A stretch of 64,000 bases of DNA, taken from CBDAMZ01 sp965197375. Lineage in GTDB: Bacteria > Acidobacteriota > Vicinamibacteria > Vicinamibacterales > UBA8438. Below, one piece after another: positions 7,320 to 16,806 of this stretch (position 1 is its first letter; every line of letters starts with the position of its first letter). A program made the translations under genes and the position numbers. The stretch covers positions 1 through 64,000 of the forward strand of contig CBDAMZ010000005.1 in the NCBI GenBank assembly GCA_965197375.1, in the 5' to 3' direction. The notes under the pieces are model-generated. The model was given only the letters and a program-made list of their open reading frames with translations. It had not been told where the DNA came from and made no database searches.

Positions 7320-8177
7320 TCAATCACGCCTGCCTACACTCTCATCTCCGAGAAATTCCGGCACGATTACTTCTTCGACGATTTCACCGTTGACCAGCTT
7401 CACACGATAAGCCTTCGCGTTTAGGCGGGAACTAACCACGCGAGCTAATATGTCGCCCTCGAAATGCAGGCCCACGCCGTCATCACAAGCAAGACCCGGA
7501 ACGATATCACCGGAAAGAATCATCTGGTGATACGTTGGACGGCGGTTATCTTCGCTGTCATAATGTGGGCAGTTACTGCCTGCAAGGAAACCCAGACAAT
7601 CCATTGCTGTTAGTTTGCCAGGCTTGGAGTCGGTTGATCCCTGCTCGAACCAGCAAATTGATCCGGCACTGGTTCCTCCCAGCACAATGCCTTGCTGCCA
7701 GGCTTTTCGCAGAATGTCGTCGATACCGTGTTGCTTCCAAATAGCAACCATGTTCAACGTATTGCCACCGCCGACGTAGATCGCATCCATATCCAGCAAG
7801 TAGGGCTCGTACTCATCGATGTGCGGACTAAAAACACGAAGATGTCGTGGCCGGCATGACAACTGTGTCATTGCCTCATAAAAAGTAGCGACGGTTCTAC
7901 CAGAATCACCTGACGCAGTTGGAAGAAAACATACTTTGGGGTTATCTTTTTTTGTCGCATTCAAAAAATACTTTGCAAGCAACAAATTGTCGTCCCTCCA
8001 ATTTAATCCTTGCCCACCAATTGCGAAAATATTTGTTGTCTTTTTTTTTCGCGGGGTGGGAAGTGTGGTCGCGGGTGACAATTGCGATGAAAATCCAAGC
8101 CCTCCAACTCCAAGAGAGAAGAGCTTAATAAAGTTTCGGCGAGCAACTGATTGCTTAAGCTGATGAATTATTCGCAT
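7320..8177 (-). CDS. Secreted S51-family peptidase (dipeptidase E / cyanophycinase-like)
   Basis: A 285-residue serine peptidase-like protein of the class I glutamine-amidotransferase-like fold. The probable nucleophile serine is in GGTSAGSICWF, after the DAIYVGGGNTLNMV strand; both are hallmarks of peptidase E. A twin-arginine-like N-terminus (ARRNFIKLFSLGVGGLG) suggests export by Tat. ATG 8177 is chosen because GAGGAGA precedes it. The gene is visibly AT-richer than its neighbours (poly-A/T tracts near 8040), with Lys and Asn codons uncommon elsewhere here, which suggests lateral acquisition. A substrate such as aspartyl dipeptides or cyanophycin cannot be assigned. Confidence 0.85.
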   Translation of the reverse strand: MRIIHQLKQSVARRNFIKLFSLGVGGLGFSSQLSPATTLPTPRKKKTTNIFAIGGQGLNWRDDNLLLAKYFLNATKKDNPKVCFLPTASGDSGRTVATFYEAMTQLSCRPRHLRVFSPHIDEYEPYLLDMDAIYVGGGNTLNMVAIWKQHGIDDILRKAWQQGIVLGGTSAGSICWFEQGSTDSKPGKLTAMDCLGFLAGSNCPHYDSEDNRRPTYHQMILSGDIVPGLACDDGVGLHFEGDILARVVSSRLNAKAYRVKLVNGEIVEEVIVPEFLGDESVGRRD

Positions 8178-8369
8178 GACTCTCCTCGATGCATGCAATC
8201 ACACGTCACAAGTACAACCCTGGGGGCTCGCAGCACAAGTTGCTCATGGCTGAAGTCAACGCCGATCTTGGTGCCCCGCTGTGTGTCGGGGATTCTAAGA
8301 CTGGGCCGCCACCACGGATCACATATATAGGAGTGGTTCACGAGCAGGCATGTAGCCAAAAGTGTCAGT

Positions 8370-11300
8370 TTACGAGCTGCGTGCCGCAATACCAGCGTGA
8401 TATTCCTGTAAAGGTCGGACCTCGAGCTTCTCTGAGCGTAGGGCACGAATAGCGCTGACGGTCGCCGCTGCGCCGGTAAGAGTGGTGATACACGGAACAC
8501 CGAGCAGCATAGCGATGCGTCTTACGGTGATGTCGTCGAAAAACGATTCCTGGCCAAGCGGCGTATTGATGACCAGCGCAATCTCGCGGTTGAGCAACCG
8601 GTCGCCTACGTGTGGACGTCCCTCGTTTATTTTGTACACGACCTCTACATCGAGCCCGTGGGCACGAAGATAGGCAGCGGTTCCCCTCGAGGCTACCAGA
8701 GTGAACCCCAGCTCCGCGAGGTCGCGTACCACATGGACGACGTTGGGCTTGTCGACGTCGTTCACGCTAATGAAGGCGGTGCCGTCGTCAGGGAGTCGCT
8801 GACCAGCGGCAAGTTGAGCCTTAGCGAACGCCGCGCCGAACGTTTGAGCCCCGCCCATTACCTCGCCGGTCGACTTCATTTCCGGCCCGAGAAGCGTGTC
8901 GACACCAGGGAAACGAACAAACGGAAACACTGGAGTCTTAACGAAGACCCCGGCGACCTCCAGATCATCGACCAGCCCCAATTCAGCGAGAGTCTTCCCG
9001 ACCATGAGACGCGCCGCAATCTTTGCGAGAGGTACGCCGGTGGCCTTCGACAAATACGGTACCGTACGTGAGGCGCGCAGATTGACTTCGATGATATAGA
9101 CGGTTTGGTCCTTGATCGCGACCTGGATATTGAGCAGGCCAACCACCTTCAACGCGAGCGCGATACGCCGCGTGTAGTCGCGGATAACACTAAGGTGGCG
9201 CTCCGACACCAGATACGGGGGAACGACACACGAGCTGTCGCCCGAGTGAATACCGGCCTCCTCGATGTGCTCCATGATGCCGCCGATGACCACCGCGCCC
9301 GTTGCGTCCGATACTGCATCGACATCGAGCTCGAACGCATCATCTAGAAACTTGTCGACCAGGATGGGGTGCTCCGGCGACGCATTCACAGCTTCGGTCA
9401 TGTAGCGATCGAGTGCTCCCGAATCGTAAACTATCGCCATCGCCCGCCCGCCTAACACGTACGAGGGGCGAACCACCACGGGGTATCCCACCGACTCTGC
9501 CACCTTGCGTGCCTCGCTGCGAGAGGTCGCGATGCCGCTCGGAGCTTGGGGAATACCTAGATCCCAGAGTAGCTGGGCAAATCGCTTACGGTCTTCGGCT
9601 AGATCGATGGAGTCTGGTGACGTCCCAATGATGCGAACGCCCGCAGCCTGCAGCGCCAGCGCCAACTTGAGTGGGGTCTGTCCGCCGAACTGCACGGTAC
9701 ACGCAACGTCCCCGCCGGCGGACTGCTCCCGTCGGATAACGGCCTCCACATCCTCAAGCGTCAGGGGCTCAAAGTAAAGCCGGTCGACCGTGTCGTAATC
9801 AGTGGAGACCGTCTCGGGGTTACAGTTGATCATGACGGTCTCGTAGCCCTCATCCCTCAACGCGAATGCCGCATGACAGCAACAGTAATCAAACTCAATT
9901 CCTTGCCCGATCCGATTGGGCCCGCCACCTAAAATGACCACCTTGGGGCGGTCGGTTGGTGCGGCCTCACACTCTGACTCGTAGGTGCCGTAGAGATAGG
10001 GAGTGAACGACTCGAACTCCGCCGCACAGGTGTCAACCCGTTTATACACCGGACGCAGTCCAGCTTTTTCGCGCCGTTCGGCGATGATCTTGGAACTAAC
10101 ACCCATGATAGCGCCCAATTCTTCGTCGCCGAAACCAGTACGCTTGAGTTCGCGGAGCAGATCGTCCGACATCGCACGCGCGTCGACCAGGCCAGCCGAG
10201 CGTTTCAACTCAACGATTTCCGAGAACTGGGCCAGAAACCAGCAATCGATTCGCGTCGCCTCATGTACCTGGTCCACCGACCACCCCAACTCCAGCGCCT
10301 GGAACACGGCCCAGAAGCGTCGGTCGCTCGGCGATACAAGTTGCCGCCGCAGTTGACCGGGCTCGAGAGCCTCTGTCCCTTGTACCGAAAAGAGCCGCCC
10401 GCTGCGTCCAATTTCCAGTGAGCGTATTCCTTTGAGAAAGGCCTCCTTAAAAGTGCGGCCGATCGCCATCACTTCACCAACCGATTTCATCTGCGTGGTT
10501 AACCCGCGGTCGGCTTCCGGAAATTTTTCGAACGCCCACCGGGGTACTTTAACAACGACGTAGTCAATCGTCGGCTCGAACGACGCCGGCGTCAGCCGAG
10601 TTATGTCGTTCGGAATCTCCTCCAACCGATACCCGAGTGCTAGCTTCGCAGCAATCTTGGCTATCGGAAACCCCGTCGCCTTCGAAGCCAATGCCGACGA
10701 TCTCGAGACACGGGGATTCATCTCGATCACTAGCATGCGCCCATCGTCCGGATTGACCGCGAACTGGATATTGGACCCTCCAGTCTCGACACCGACGCGT
10801 CGGATGATTCGTCGAGCCGCGTCCCGCATGCGCTGGTATTCCTTGTCAGCTAATGTCAGCGCCGGGGCGACCGTAATGCTGTCACCCGTATGAACGCCCA
10901 TCGCATCGACGTTCTCGATCGAGCAGACAACGACGAAGTTGTCGGCCACATCGCGCATCACCTCGAGTTCGAATTCCTTCCATCCAATCACGGACTCTTC
11001 GACAAGGATCTCGTGTGCCGGGCTCAACTCGATACCCCGACCCGCCAATTCACGGAATTCTTCGATGTTGTAGGCGATCCCACCCCCCACGCCACCGAGA
11101 GTGAAGGAGGGGCGGATAATCACGGGGAACCCGAACTGCTCGACAACTTTGACTGCCTCTTTAAATGATCGCGCGTAAGCGCTCGTCGGCACCTCCATAC
11201 CGATCGACTCCATCGCCGCCCGAAATTCAAATCGGTTCTCGGCTATCTTGATGGCATTCAGCGACGCACCTATAAGCTTGACCCCAAATTCCTCCAATAC

Positions 11301-11618
11301 GCCGTGCTCACCGAGCTCGATCGCGAGATTAAGCGCGGTTTGACCGCCGACGGTAGGCAGTAACGCATCCGGACGATCACGCTCGATAACCAAGCGGGTA
11401 ACTTCCCACGTCAGCGGCTCGATATAGGTGCGGTCGGCTACCTCGGGGTCGGTCATGATAGTCGCGGGATTACTGTTTACCAGCACGACCTCGAGCCCCT
11501 CGCTCCGCAACGCCTTGCACGCCTGCGAGCCAGAGTAATCAAACTCGCATGCCTGCCCGATGACAATCGGACCGGAGCCGATCACGAGAATACGTGTAAG
11601 GCCGCTACGGTGTGCCAT
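8370..11618 (-). CDS. carB: Carbamoyl-phosphate synthase large subunit
   Basis: Makes carbamoyl phosphate from bicarbonate, ammonia (from CarA) and 2 ATP for pyrimidines and arginine. The full-length 1082 residues show the duplicated ATP-grasp halves. The first has IGSGPIVIGQACEFDYSG and SFTLGGVGGGIAYN; the second has GGGPNRIGQGIEFDYCC and SYVLGGRAMAIVYD. The C-terminal MGS-like allosteric domain is FISVNDVDKPNVVHVV onward. It lies 51 bases downstream of carA on the same strand. Confidence 0.98.
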   Translation of the reverse strand: MAHRSGLTRILVIGSGPIVIGQACEFDYSGSQACKALRSEGLEVVLVNSNPATIMTDPEVADRTYIEPLTWEVTRLVIERDRPDALLPTVGGQTALNLAIELGEHGVLEEFGVKLIGASLNAIKIAENRFEFRAAMESIGMEVPTSAYARSFKEAVKVVEQFGFPVIIRPSFTLGGVGGGIAYNIEEFRELAGRGIELSPAHEILVEESVIGWKEFELEVMRDVADNFVVVCSIENVDAMGVHTGDSITVAPALTLADKEYQRMRDAARRIIRRVGVETGGSNIQFAVNPDDGRMLVIEMNPRVSRSSALASKATGFPIAKIAAKLALGYRLEEIPNDITRLTPASFEPTIDYVVVKVPRWAFEKFPEADRGLTTQMKSVGEVMAIGRTFKEAFLKGIRSLEIGRSGRLFSVQGTEALEPGQLRRQLVSPSDRRFWAVFQALELGWSVDQVHEATRIDCWFLAQFSEIVELKRSAGLVDARAMSDDLLRELKRTGFGDEELGAIMGVSSKIIAERREKAGLRPVYKRVDTCAAEFESFTPYLYGTYESECEAAPTDRPKVVILGGGPNRIGQGIEFDYCCCHAAFALRDEGYETVMINCNPETVSTDYDTVDRLYFEPLTLEDVEAVIRREQSAGGDVACTVQFGGQTPLKLALALQAAGVRIIGTSPDSIDLAEDRKRFAQLLWDLGIPQAPSGIATSRSEARKVAESVGYPVVVRPSYVLGGRAMAIVYDSGALDRYMTEAVNASPEHPILVDKFLDDAFELDVDAVSDATGAVVIGGIMEHIEEAGIHSGDSSCVVPPYLVSERHLSVIRDYTRRIALALKVVGLLNIQVAIKDQTVYIIEVNLRASRTVPYLSKATGVPLAKIAARLMVGKTLAELGLVDDLEVAGVFVKTPVFPFVRFPGVDTLLGPEMKSTGEVMGGAQTFGAAFAKAQLAAGQRLPDDGTAFISVNDVDKPNVVHVVRDLAELGFTLVASRGTAAYLRAHGLDVEVVYKINEGRPHVGDRLLNREIALVINTPLGQESFFDDITVRRIAMLLGVPCITTLTGAAATVSAIRALRSEKLEVRPLQEYHAGIAARSS

Positions 11619-11669
11619 GGCGAAGTGCTTAGCGTCCAGTGCTCAATTGTTTAGGGTAGCAGTGACGCA

Positions 11670-12797
11670 CTACCTGGCCCGCCGCTCCATCTCCTCCAGA
11701 AACGATGTGAAGAGATAGTCAGCGTCGTGCGGGCCGGGCGAGGCCTCCGGATGGTATTGCACACAAAACATCGGCACCCGCTTATGACGCAACCCCTCAA
11801 CCGTGCCGTCATAGAGGTTGAGGTGGGTCACCTCGACATCCGACGGTACCGACTCTGGAGCCACGGCAAACCCGTGGTTCTGCGCGGTGATTTCGACTTG
11901 CTCGGTAACGAGATTCTTAACGGGGTGGTTCGCGCCTCGGTGCCCAAATTTTAGCTTATATGTACGTGCGCCCATCGCCAGTCCGAGCACTTGGTGTCCA
12001 AGGCAGATCCCGAAAGTGGGCACGTCGGCAGCCATTAGCTCACGCGAGTTCGCAATAGCATAGTCGAGCGGAGCAGGATCGCCTGGACCATTACTCAAAA
12101 AGGTCCCATCGGGTTTTTCAGCCAATAACTCGCGTGCCGGTGTCGACGCCGGAAACACACGGACCTTGCACCCGTAGGCCTCGAGCCGCCGGAGAATGTT
12201 CCGCTTCATGCCAAAGTCATACGCCGCCACGCGCATGGGGCGCCCAGCGCGGCGCCCGGGGGCAACCGTAAACTCGCTGGCCTCATCCTCACCCGTCCAG
12301 TCGAACGGGGCACCACAGGTCACGCCTGCAACAAGGTCGCTTCCCTCCATCAGCGGCGCGGTTTTTGCCTTTTCAACCAACGCATTCGGGTCCACTGACC
12401 CAGTCCCAATCACACCACGCATTACGCCTGCCGTTCGAAGCAGCCGGGTCAGCGCGCGTGTGTCAACACCTGCGATCGCAACAATATTGTGATCCGATAG
12501 GTAGTCCTGCAGCGTCCCGCTCGCCCGCCAATTGCTCGCAATTGGCGACGCCTCTCGCATTACGAAACCCGAAACCTTAGGCCCGCATGATTCGACGTCT
12601 TCAGGCACGATCCCATAATTGCCAATCTGCGGACACGTCATAGTAACGATCTGGCCAGTGTACGAAGGATCGGTCAGGATCTCCTGGTAGCCTGTCATGC
12701 TCGTGTTAAAGACGACCTCACCGCACGTCTGACCGGACGCACCAACAGATACCCCCCGACACCAGAACCCATTTTCAAGAGCGAGCACCGCATTCAT
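11670..12797 (-). CDS. carA: Carbamoyl-phosphate synthase small (glutaminase) subunit
   Basis: Hydrolyses glutamine and channels ammonia to CarB. In its 375 residues the N-terminal CPSase small-chain domain has GEVVFNTSMTGYQEILTDPSY. The class I glutaminase domain has the nucleophile cysteine in FGICLGHQVLGLA and the His/Glu pair in YHPEASPGP. The start codon lies 2 bases after the stop of an upstream pseudokinase gene, so the two are very likely translated from one mRNA. Confidence 0.98.
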   Translation of the reverse strand: MNAVLALENGFWCRGVSVGASGQTCGEVVFNTSMTGYQEILTDPSYTGQIVTMTCPQIGNYGIVPEDVESCGPKVSGFVMREASPIASNWRASGTLQDYLSDHNIVAIAGVDTRALTRLLRTAGVMRGVIGTGSVDPNALVEKAKTAPLMEGSDLVAGVTCGAPFDWTGEDEASEFTVAPGRRAGRPMRVAAYDFGMKRNILRRLEAYGCKVRVFPASTPARELLAEKPDGTFLSNGPGDPAPLDYAIANSRELMAADVPTFGICLGHQVLGLAMGARTYKLKFGHRGANHPVKNLVTEQVEITAQNHGFAVAPESVPSDVEVTHLNLYDGTVEGLRHKRVPMFCVQYHPEASPGPHDADYLFTSFLEEMERRAR

Positions 12798-12799
12798 TG

Positions 12800-14911
12800 T
12801 TAACGGACCACCTCAAGGGAAGCCGCGATGCGAATCTGCTCCGAGCGAGGAACGTCAATCGTGATCGCCCACGGTCGGTATCCGTCCCGTTCGATCCGAA
12901 CACGGTACGAACCCGCAGGAAGATCGGGAATAAGGATGGGGGTCACTCCAGTGAACGCAGCGTCAACCAGTACTCGGGCACCGGCCGGTCGCGAGTCGAC
13001 GAAGACCGATCCGTGCCCCGTGACCGCAGTTTCTTGCGTGACTTCGCTCCCATTATCCCCGCGGATAAGCTCGACGCGAACCGCAGCGATCGATTCTTCT
13101 GCCGACAACACCACGTCGAGTTTTTTGGGCACATAACCCGCGGCACTGACGTGCACCTGGTGTGTGCCGTAAGCGATGTCTGGCAACGACAGCGGCGTCT
13201 GGCCCCGACTGACTCCGTCAACTGTTACGTCGGCAACCGGAGCGTTCGTCCGTACGAGGAGCCAGCCCGCGTCGGCTAACGCCGGCGCTCCAACGGGGTC
13301 ACTGTGTGGCTCCGCGAAAGACGGCATGGGAGACGAGATCCAAGATTGGCTTTTCACCGGCATTGGATCCAATGGAGGGTCTAGGAGAACGTTTGACGGC
13401 GTCTGGATCACATCCGCGGGGCGCAGGTTTTCATCTGGCACTTCAGCAACCGTCCCCTCGATCCATTCGTGACTGGCCGTGGCAGACTCGATGGCGGTCA
13501 GCGTTTGGTCTACAGGAGAAATGAGGTCGCCGGCATTCGAGATTAGATCGCTCAATCCTAGGCCTCCTACGACGACGTAGGCGGCCAGAATTCCCAGCAC
13601 TGCCGCGGTAGCCAGCAACGGTATGGTTCGCACGGCCGATCGCAACGGCGGGGTTGCCACTGTGGCGGCGGACACCGGGAACGCAGCAGCGCGCGCGCGC
13701 GTGTCCGGGTCATCGAAAAGTGTAGGCGCTGCCGTCCCCGAGTCCGGATCCATCGCCCCCGCCGGCGCGCTAGCCATTTCGTAGCGCGTGTCAGTTGCGC
13801 GAACGATCCGCTCGGAGGCTGGCACAAAAGTCGCTCCGCTGTGCCCCGCCTCCATCCGAGCGATCACGTCACCAGTTGCTGGTGCCTCAAGGTTGGACGC
13901 AGTCTCGACGTTAGCATCATCGCTAGCTACATCGCTTAAAGGCAACAATGGTTCGCGCACAGCATCCTGGAGCTCCTCCTTTCGATCGCAGGTCTCCGAA
14001 GCTGAGGCACCCAAAGCCTGAACCGCCTGCCCGCGCACACGGCCTTCTGCCGTAGGGCCAGTCAAACCGATGGCATCGGCTAGCGCAAACCCGAACTCGC
14101 CAACCGTCGAATATCGCACCGTCGGCACGTCGGATAAGGCAGTCGCAAACACGTCACGCAAGGCCTCACGATCACCGCCATCCTTAACGCTAACCTCGTC
14201 AAGACGCACGACCATTTGTTTGCCAGCGCCAGCGGCTCGCTGGCCCGTTAATAATTCATAAGCGATAGCGGCCACGGCGAACCGGTCAGCTTCTGGACTA
14301 CAGGCACGGCCGGCGATCACCTCAGGCGCCGTGTACGGGCGCCGCACCGGGACACGCACCCCGACGTCCTCGAGCGCCTTAGCAACACCAAACCCACTCA
14401 CGCGAATGTCATCAAGCGTGACGAACACATCGCGTAAGTGGAACCCCCCGTGTACGACCCCGCGTGTATGCGCCGCGTCCATGGCTGACGCAAGTTGCGA
14501 AACGTATGACAGCGCGGTATCGAGCGCCACTGGCGCGTAGTGCCGCATCGCCACGTCCAACGACCTGGCAGCTACGTACTCTTGAGCGAGATACGGCACG
14601 CCGCCTTCGAGCCCAGCGGCAAGAGGCATCACGATAGCCTGGTGTGTAAGCCCGACATCAACCAGACGGGTGAGTGCATCAATGAGCGTCTGTGCTTGCT
14701 CTGGCGTGAAATCGAGATGGAAAACCTTTACGGCGACGAAACGATCCCCGGCTGGGTCGTACGCGCGGAACACCGGCCCGACGGCGCCAGCCCCGATCTG
14801 ATGCATGACCCGAAAGGGCCCGAATGTATCAGAGGCGGAAAAGAGGCCAGCGTCCCAGCGTGTCAGTAGTTGAACTCCCCCAAGCCGATTTTCGAATGGT
14901 ACCACGGACAC
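12800..14911 (-). CDS. PEGA-domain pseudokinase, membrane-anchored
   Basis: A 703-residue kinase-like protein. The glycine loop (QIGAGAVGPVF, residues 38-48) and the ATP-binding lysine (VAVKVF, K62) are present. The catalytic loop HRDxKxxN is replaced by HGGFHLRD (154-161), so the aspartate base is glycine, and DFG is SGFG (172-175), so the metal-binding aspartate is also lost. It is therefore probably catalytically dead. A low-complexity linker follows, then one membrane segment (about 435-460, LLATAAVLGILAAYVVVGG). Two C-terminal PEGA domains follow, seen in APVADVTVDGVSRGQTPLSL and AGARVLVDAAFTGVTPILI. The PEGA part is presumably extracytoplasmic. Start GTG at 14911 (another GTG at 14905). 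It immediately precedes carA. Confidence 0.85.
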   Translation of the reverse strand: MSVVPFENRLGGVQLLTRWDAGLFSASDTFGPFRVMHQIGAGAVGPVFRAYDPAGDRFVAVKVFHLDFTPEQAQTLIDALTRLVDVGLTHQAIVMPLAAGLEGGVPYLAQEYVAARSLDVAMRHYAPVALDTALSYVSQLASAMDAAHTRGVVHGGFHLRDVFVTLDDIRVSGFGVAKALEDVGVRVPVRRPYTAPEVIAGRACSPEADRFAVAAIAYELLTGQRAAGAGKQMVVRLDEVSVKDGGDREALRDVFATALSDVPTVRYSTVGEFGFALADAIGLTGPTAEGRVRGQAVQALGASASETCDRKEELQDAVREPLLPLSDVASDDANVETASNLEAPATGDVIARMEAGHSGATFVPASERIVRATDTRYEMASAPAGAMDPDSGTAAPTLFDDPDTRARAAAFPVSAATVATPPLRSAVRTIPLLATAAVLGILAAYVVVGGLGLSDLISNAGDLISPVDQTLTAIESATASHEWIEGTVAEVPDENLRPADVIQTPSNVLLDPPLDPMPVKSQSWISSPMPSFAEPHSDPVGAPALADAGWLLVRTNAPVADVTVDGVSRGQTPLSLPDIAYGTHQVHVSAAGYVPKKLDVVLSAEESIAAVRVELIRGDNGSEVTQETAVTGHGSVFVDSRPAGARVLVDAAFTGVTPILIPDLPAGSYRVRIERDGYRPWAITIDVPRSEQIRIAASLEVVR

Positions 14912-15108
14912 GCCACAGGCTTAAAGCTATCACAATGATCAAGCCAACTGGATCGTGCGCTGAGCGTGTTTAGCGCAGTAACGTTTCATCAATCAACATA
15001 GCCCATCGGCACAGTCTGACGAACCAGCCTTAGTGGTCTATTCAGCATCTCTCCGTAATCCGCATCACCTTGACACTCCCCCAACGTGTTTGAAACAGTA
15101 CCCTGGAA

Positions 15109-16761
15109 GTGTCGGTCCACACACCCGCCCCGACCACACCCACCTCGGGCATCCCTATCGACTTCCGCCGACTATCGTGGGCTGGGCACTTCGTGTGCGA
15201 CTACTGGCACGCGTTCGACCGGCTAGCGCCGTTTTATGCTGGCTCGCCGGCCTCCACCTCAACCTGGAAACGCGTACTCGACGAGCGCCGCGCCCTCGAG
15301 GCAGCCCCCCCTGACATCGCGACAGTGGTCGCACGCCAGCTCAGGGCTAGGCAGGCACCAAATGATGCGCAAGCGACCGCCGAACGTCTCCGCGAACCCG
15401 GCACGATCGCCGTCGTCACGGGGCAGCAGGCTGGTCTATTTGGCGGGCCGCTCTTCAACTTACTAAAGGCCATCACCACAATCGATCTTGCGCGTCGGGT
15501 CGCTCGCGAGCACGACGCCACGGTCGTGCCAGTGTTCTGGATCGACGCTGAAGATCACAACCTCGACGAAATCCGAACCTGTGGAGTGCTTGACGATGAG
15601 CTGGAATTCAGGCAGATAACACTTGCCCTTCAATCACCACCGGGCACGACAGCAGCCTCAGTTCGCCTCGACTCATCGGTCAACGAAGCCATCGAGCGAT
15701 TGAGGAACCTTCTGCCACCAACGGAGTTCACCGAAGCGACCGTGGACGGGATCGCGGCCGCCTACACCGAAGGTGTTGGACTTGTTGAAGCCTTCGCCCG
15801 CTGGCTCGACTCGCTGTTGGGACCTCTAGGTCTGGTGGTCTTCGACGCGTCCGATCCCCACGCTAAACCACTCGTGCGGTCGGTGTTCGAACGTGAGCTC
15901 CAGATGCGAGGCGAGACCTCGCGTCTGGCCACCTCTTCCGGGACCGAACTGGTCGCACGTGGCTATCACGCGCAAGTGGACCCCCAGGCAAGAACGGTAG
16001 CGTTGTTTCAGCTCGATGGCACGCGCCAGCCGATTCGGATCGATGGTGCTGACTTCACCGTCGGTGGCGCCGCACTTTCTTCGGAGGCCCTTCTCGATCA
16101 GGTCAACACTCGACCAGAGCGCTTCGGCCCGAACGTACTGCTCCGGCCGATCGTGCAGGACTCGCTGTTCCCGACCGTGGCCTACGTGGCCGGACCGAGC
16201 GAACTTGTGTACCTCGGCCAACTCCGTCAGATTTACCAAAAGTTCGGCGTCCCGATGCCCATTATGTATCCACGGCTCAGCGCAACGATCACTGACACCG
16301 CCACACTTAAGTTTTTGAAACGGTACAACCTTAACTTCGAGAGCCTGCAACCAAGAGACGACACGGTACTTAACCAGCTGCTTGCGACACAGCTGCCAGC
16401 ATCCGTAGACCGCGCGGTGGCCGACACCGACCGAACAATCGCCGAACGGATACACGCATTGGAGGCAGCAGTGCCCACAATCGATCCGACCTTACTGGGC
16501 GCTGTCCAATCGACTCGGGTCCGCATGGAGCGTGACCTGCGAAACCTTCGCAGCAAGATCATTCAGGCGGCGAAACGCCGAGACGCGACGCTCCGCCGTC
16601 AGTTTCGGCGTGCGCGAGCGCAGGCCTTCCCCGAGGGCCAGCCTCAGGAACGAAGCCTCGCCGGCGTGTTCTTCCTCAACCGCTACGGCCCTGCGTTAGT
16701 CGACCGCTTGCTTGCTGATCTTCCGCTCGACCTTGGACACCATTGGCTCCTGACCTTATGA
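15109..16761 (+). CDS. bshC: Bacillithiol biosynthesis cysteine-adding enzyme BshC
   Basis: Proposed ligase that adds cysteine to GlcN-malate in bacillithiol synthesis. The 550 residues match BshC in length. Characteristic motifs are VTGQQAGLFGGPLFNLLKA near residue 105 and VVPVFWIDAEDHNLDEI near 140. Further conserved motifs are VLLRPIVQDSLFPTVAYVAGP and a coiled helix toward the C-terminus. Start GTG 15109. No bshA or bshB lies in this window. It is divergent from the pseudokinase-car operon with about 200 bases between. Confidence 0.9.
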   Translation: MSVHTPAPTTPTSGIPIDFRRLSWAGHFVCDYWHAFDRLAPFYAGSPASTSTWKRVLDERRALEAAPPDIATVVARQLRARQAPNDAQATAERLREPGTIAVVTGQQAGLFGGPLFNLLKAITTIDLARRVAREHDATVVPVFWIDAEDHNLDEIRTCGVLDDELEFRQITLALQSPPGTTAASVRLDSSVNEAIERLRNLLPPTEFTEATVDGIAAAYTEGVGLVEAFARWLDSLLGPLGLVVFDASDPHAKPLVRSVFERELQMRGETSRLATSSGTELVARGYHAQVDPQARTVALFQLDGTRQPIRIDGADFTVGGAALSSEALLDQVNTRPERFGPNVLLRPIVQDSLFPTVAYVAGPSELVYLGQLRQIYQKFGVPMPIMYPRLSATITDTATLKFLKRYNLNFESLQPRDDTVLNQLLATQLPASVDRAVADTDRTIAERIHALEAAVPTIDPTLLGAVQSTRVRMERDLRNLRSKIIQAAKRRDATLRRQFRRARAQAFPEGQPQERSLAGVFFLNRYGPALVDRLLADLPLDLGHHWLLTL

Positions 16762-16790
16762 CCGTCGCGGGTGGCCTCAAGCTCGTGCGG

Positions 16791-16796
16791 TATACT
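16791..16796 (+). promoter_or_regulatory. Candidate -10 element (TATACT) of xdhC
   Basis: TATACT ends 10 bases before the ATG at 16807 with no Shine-Dalgarno between, so transcription would start at or within a few bases of the start codon. No clear -35 hexamer. Confidence 0.5.
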
Positions 16797-16806
16797 GTCG
16801 ACGATT

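Noticed and set aside
8178..8369. Small plus-strand gene in the gap before carB
   Set aside because: The open frame from 8189 runs into the antisense of carB and shows no recognisable features. Nothing else is seen in the gap.
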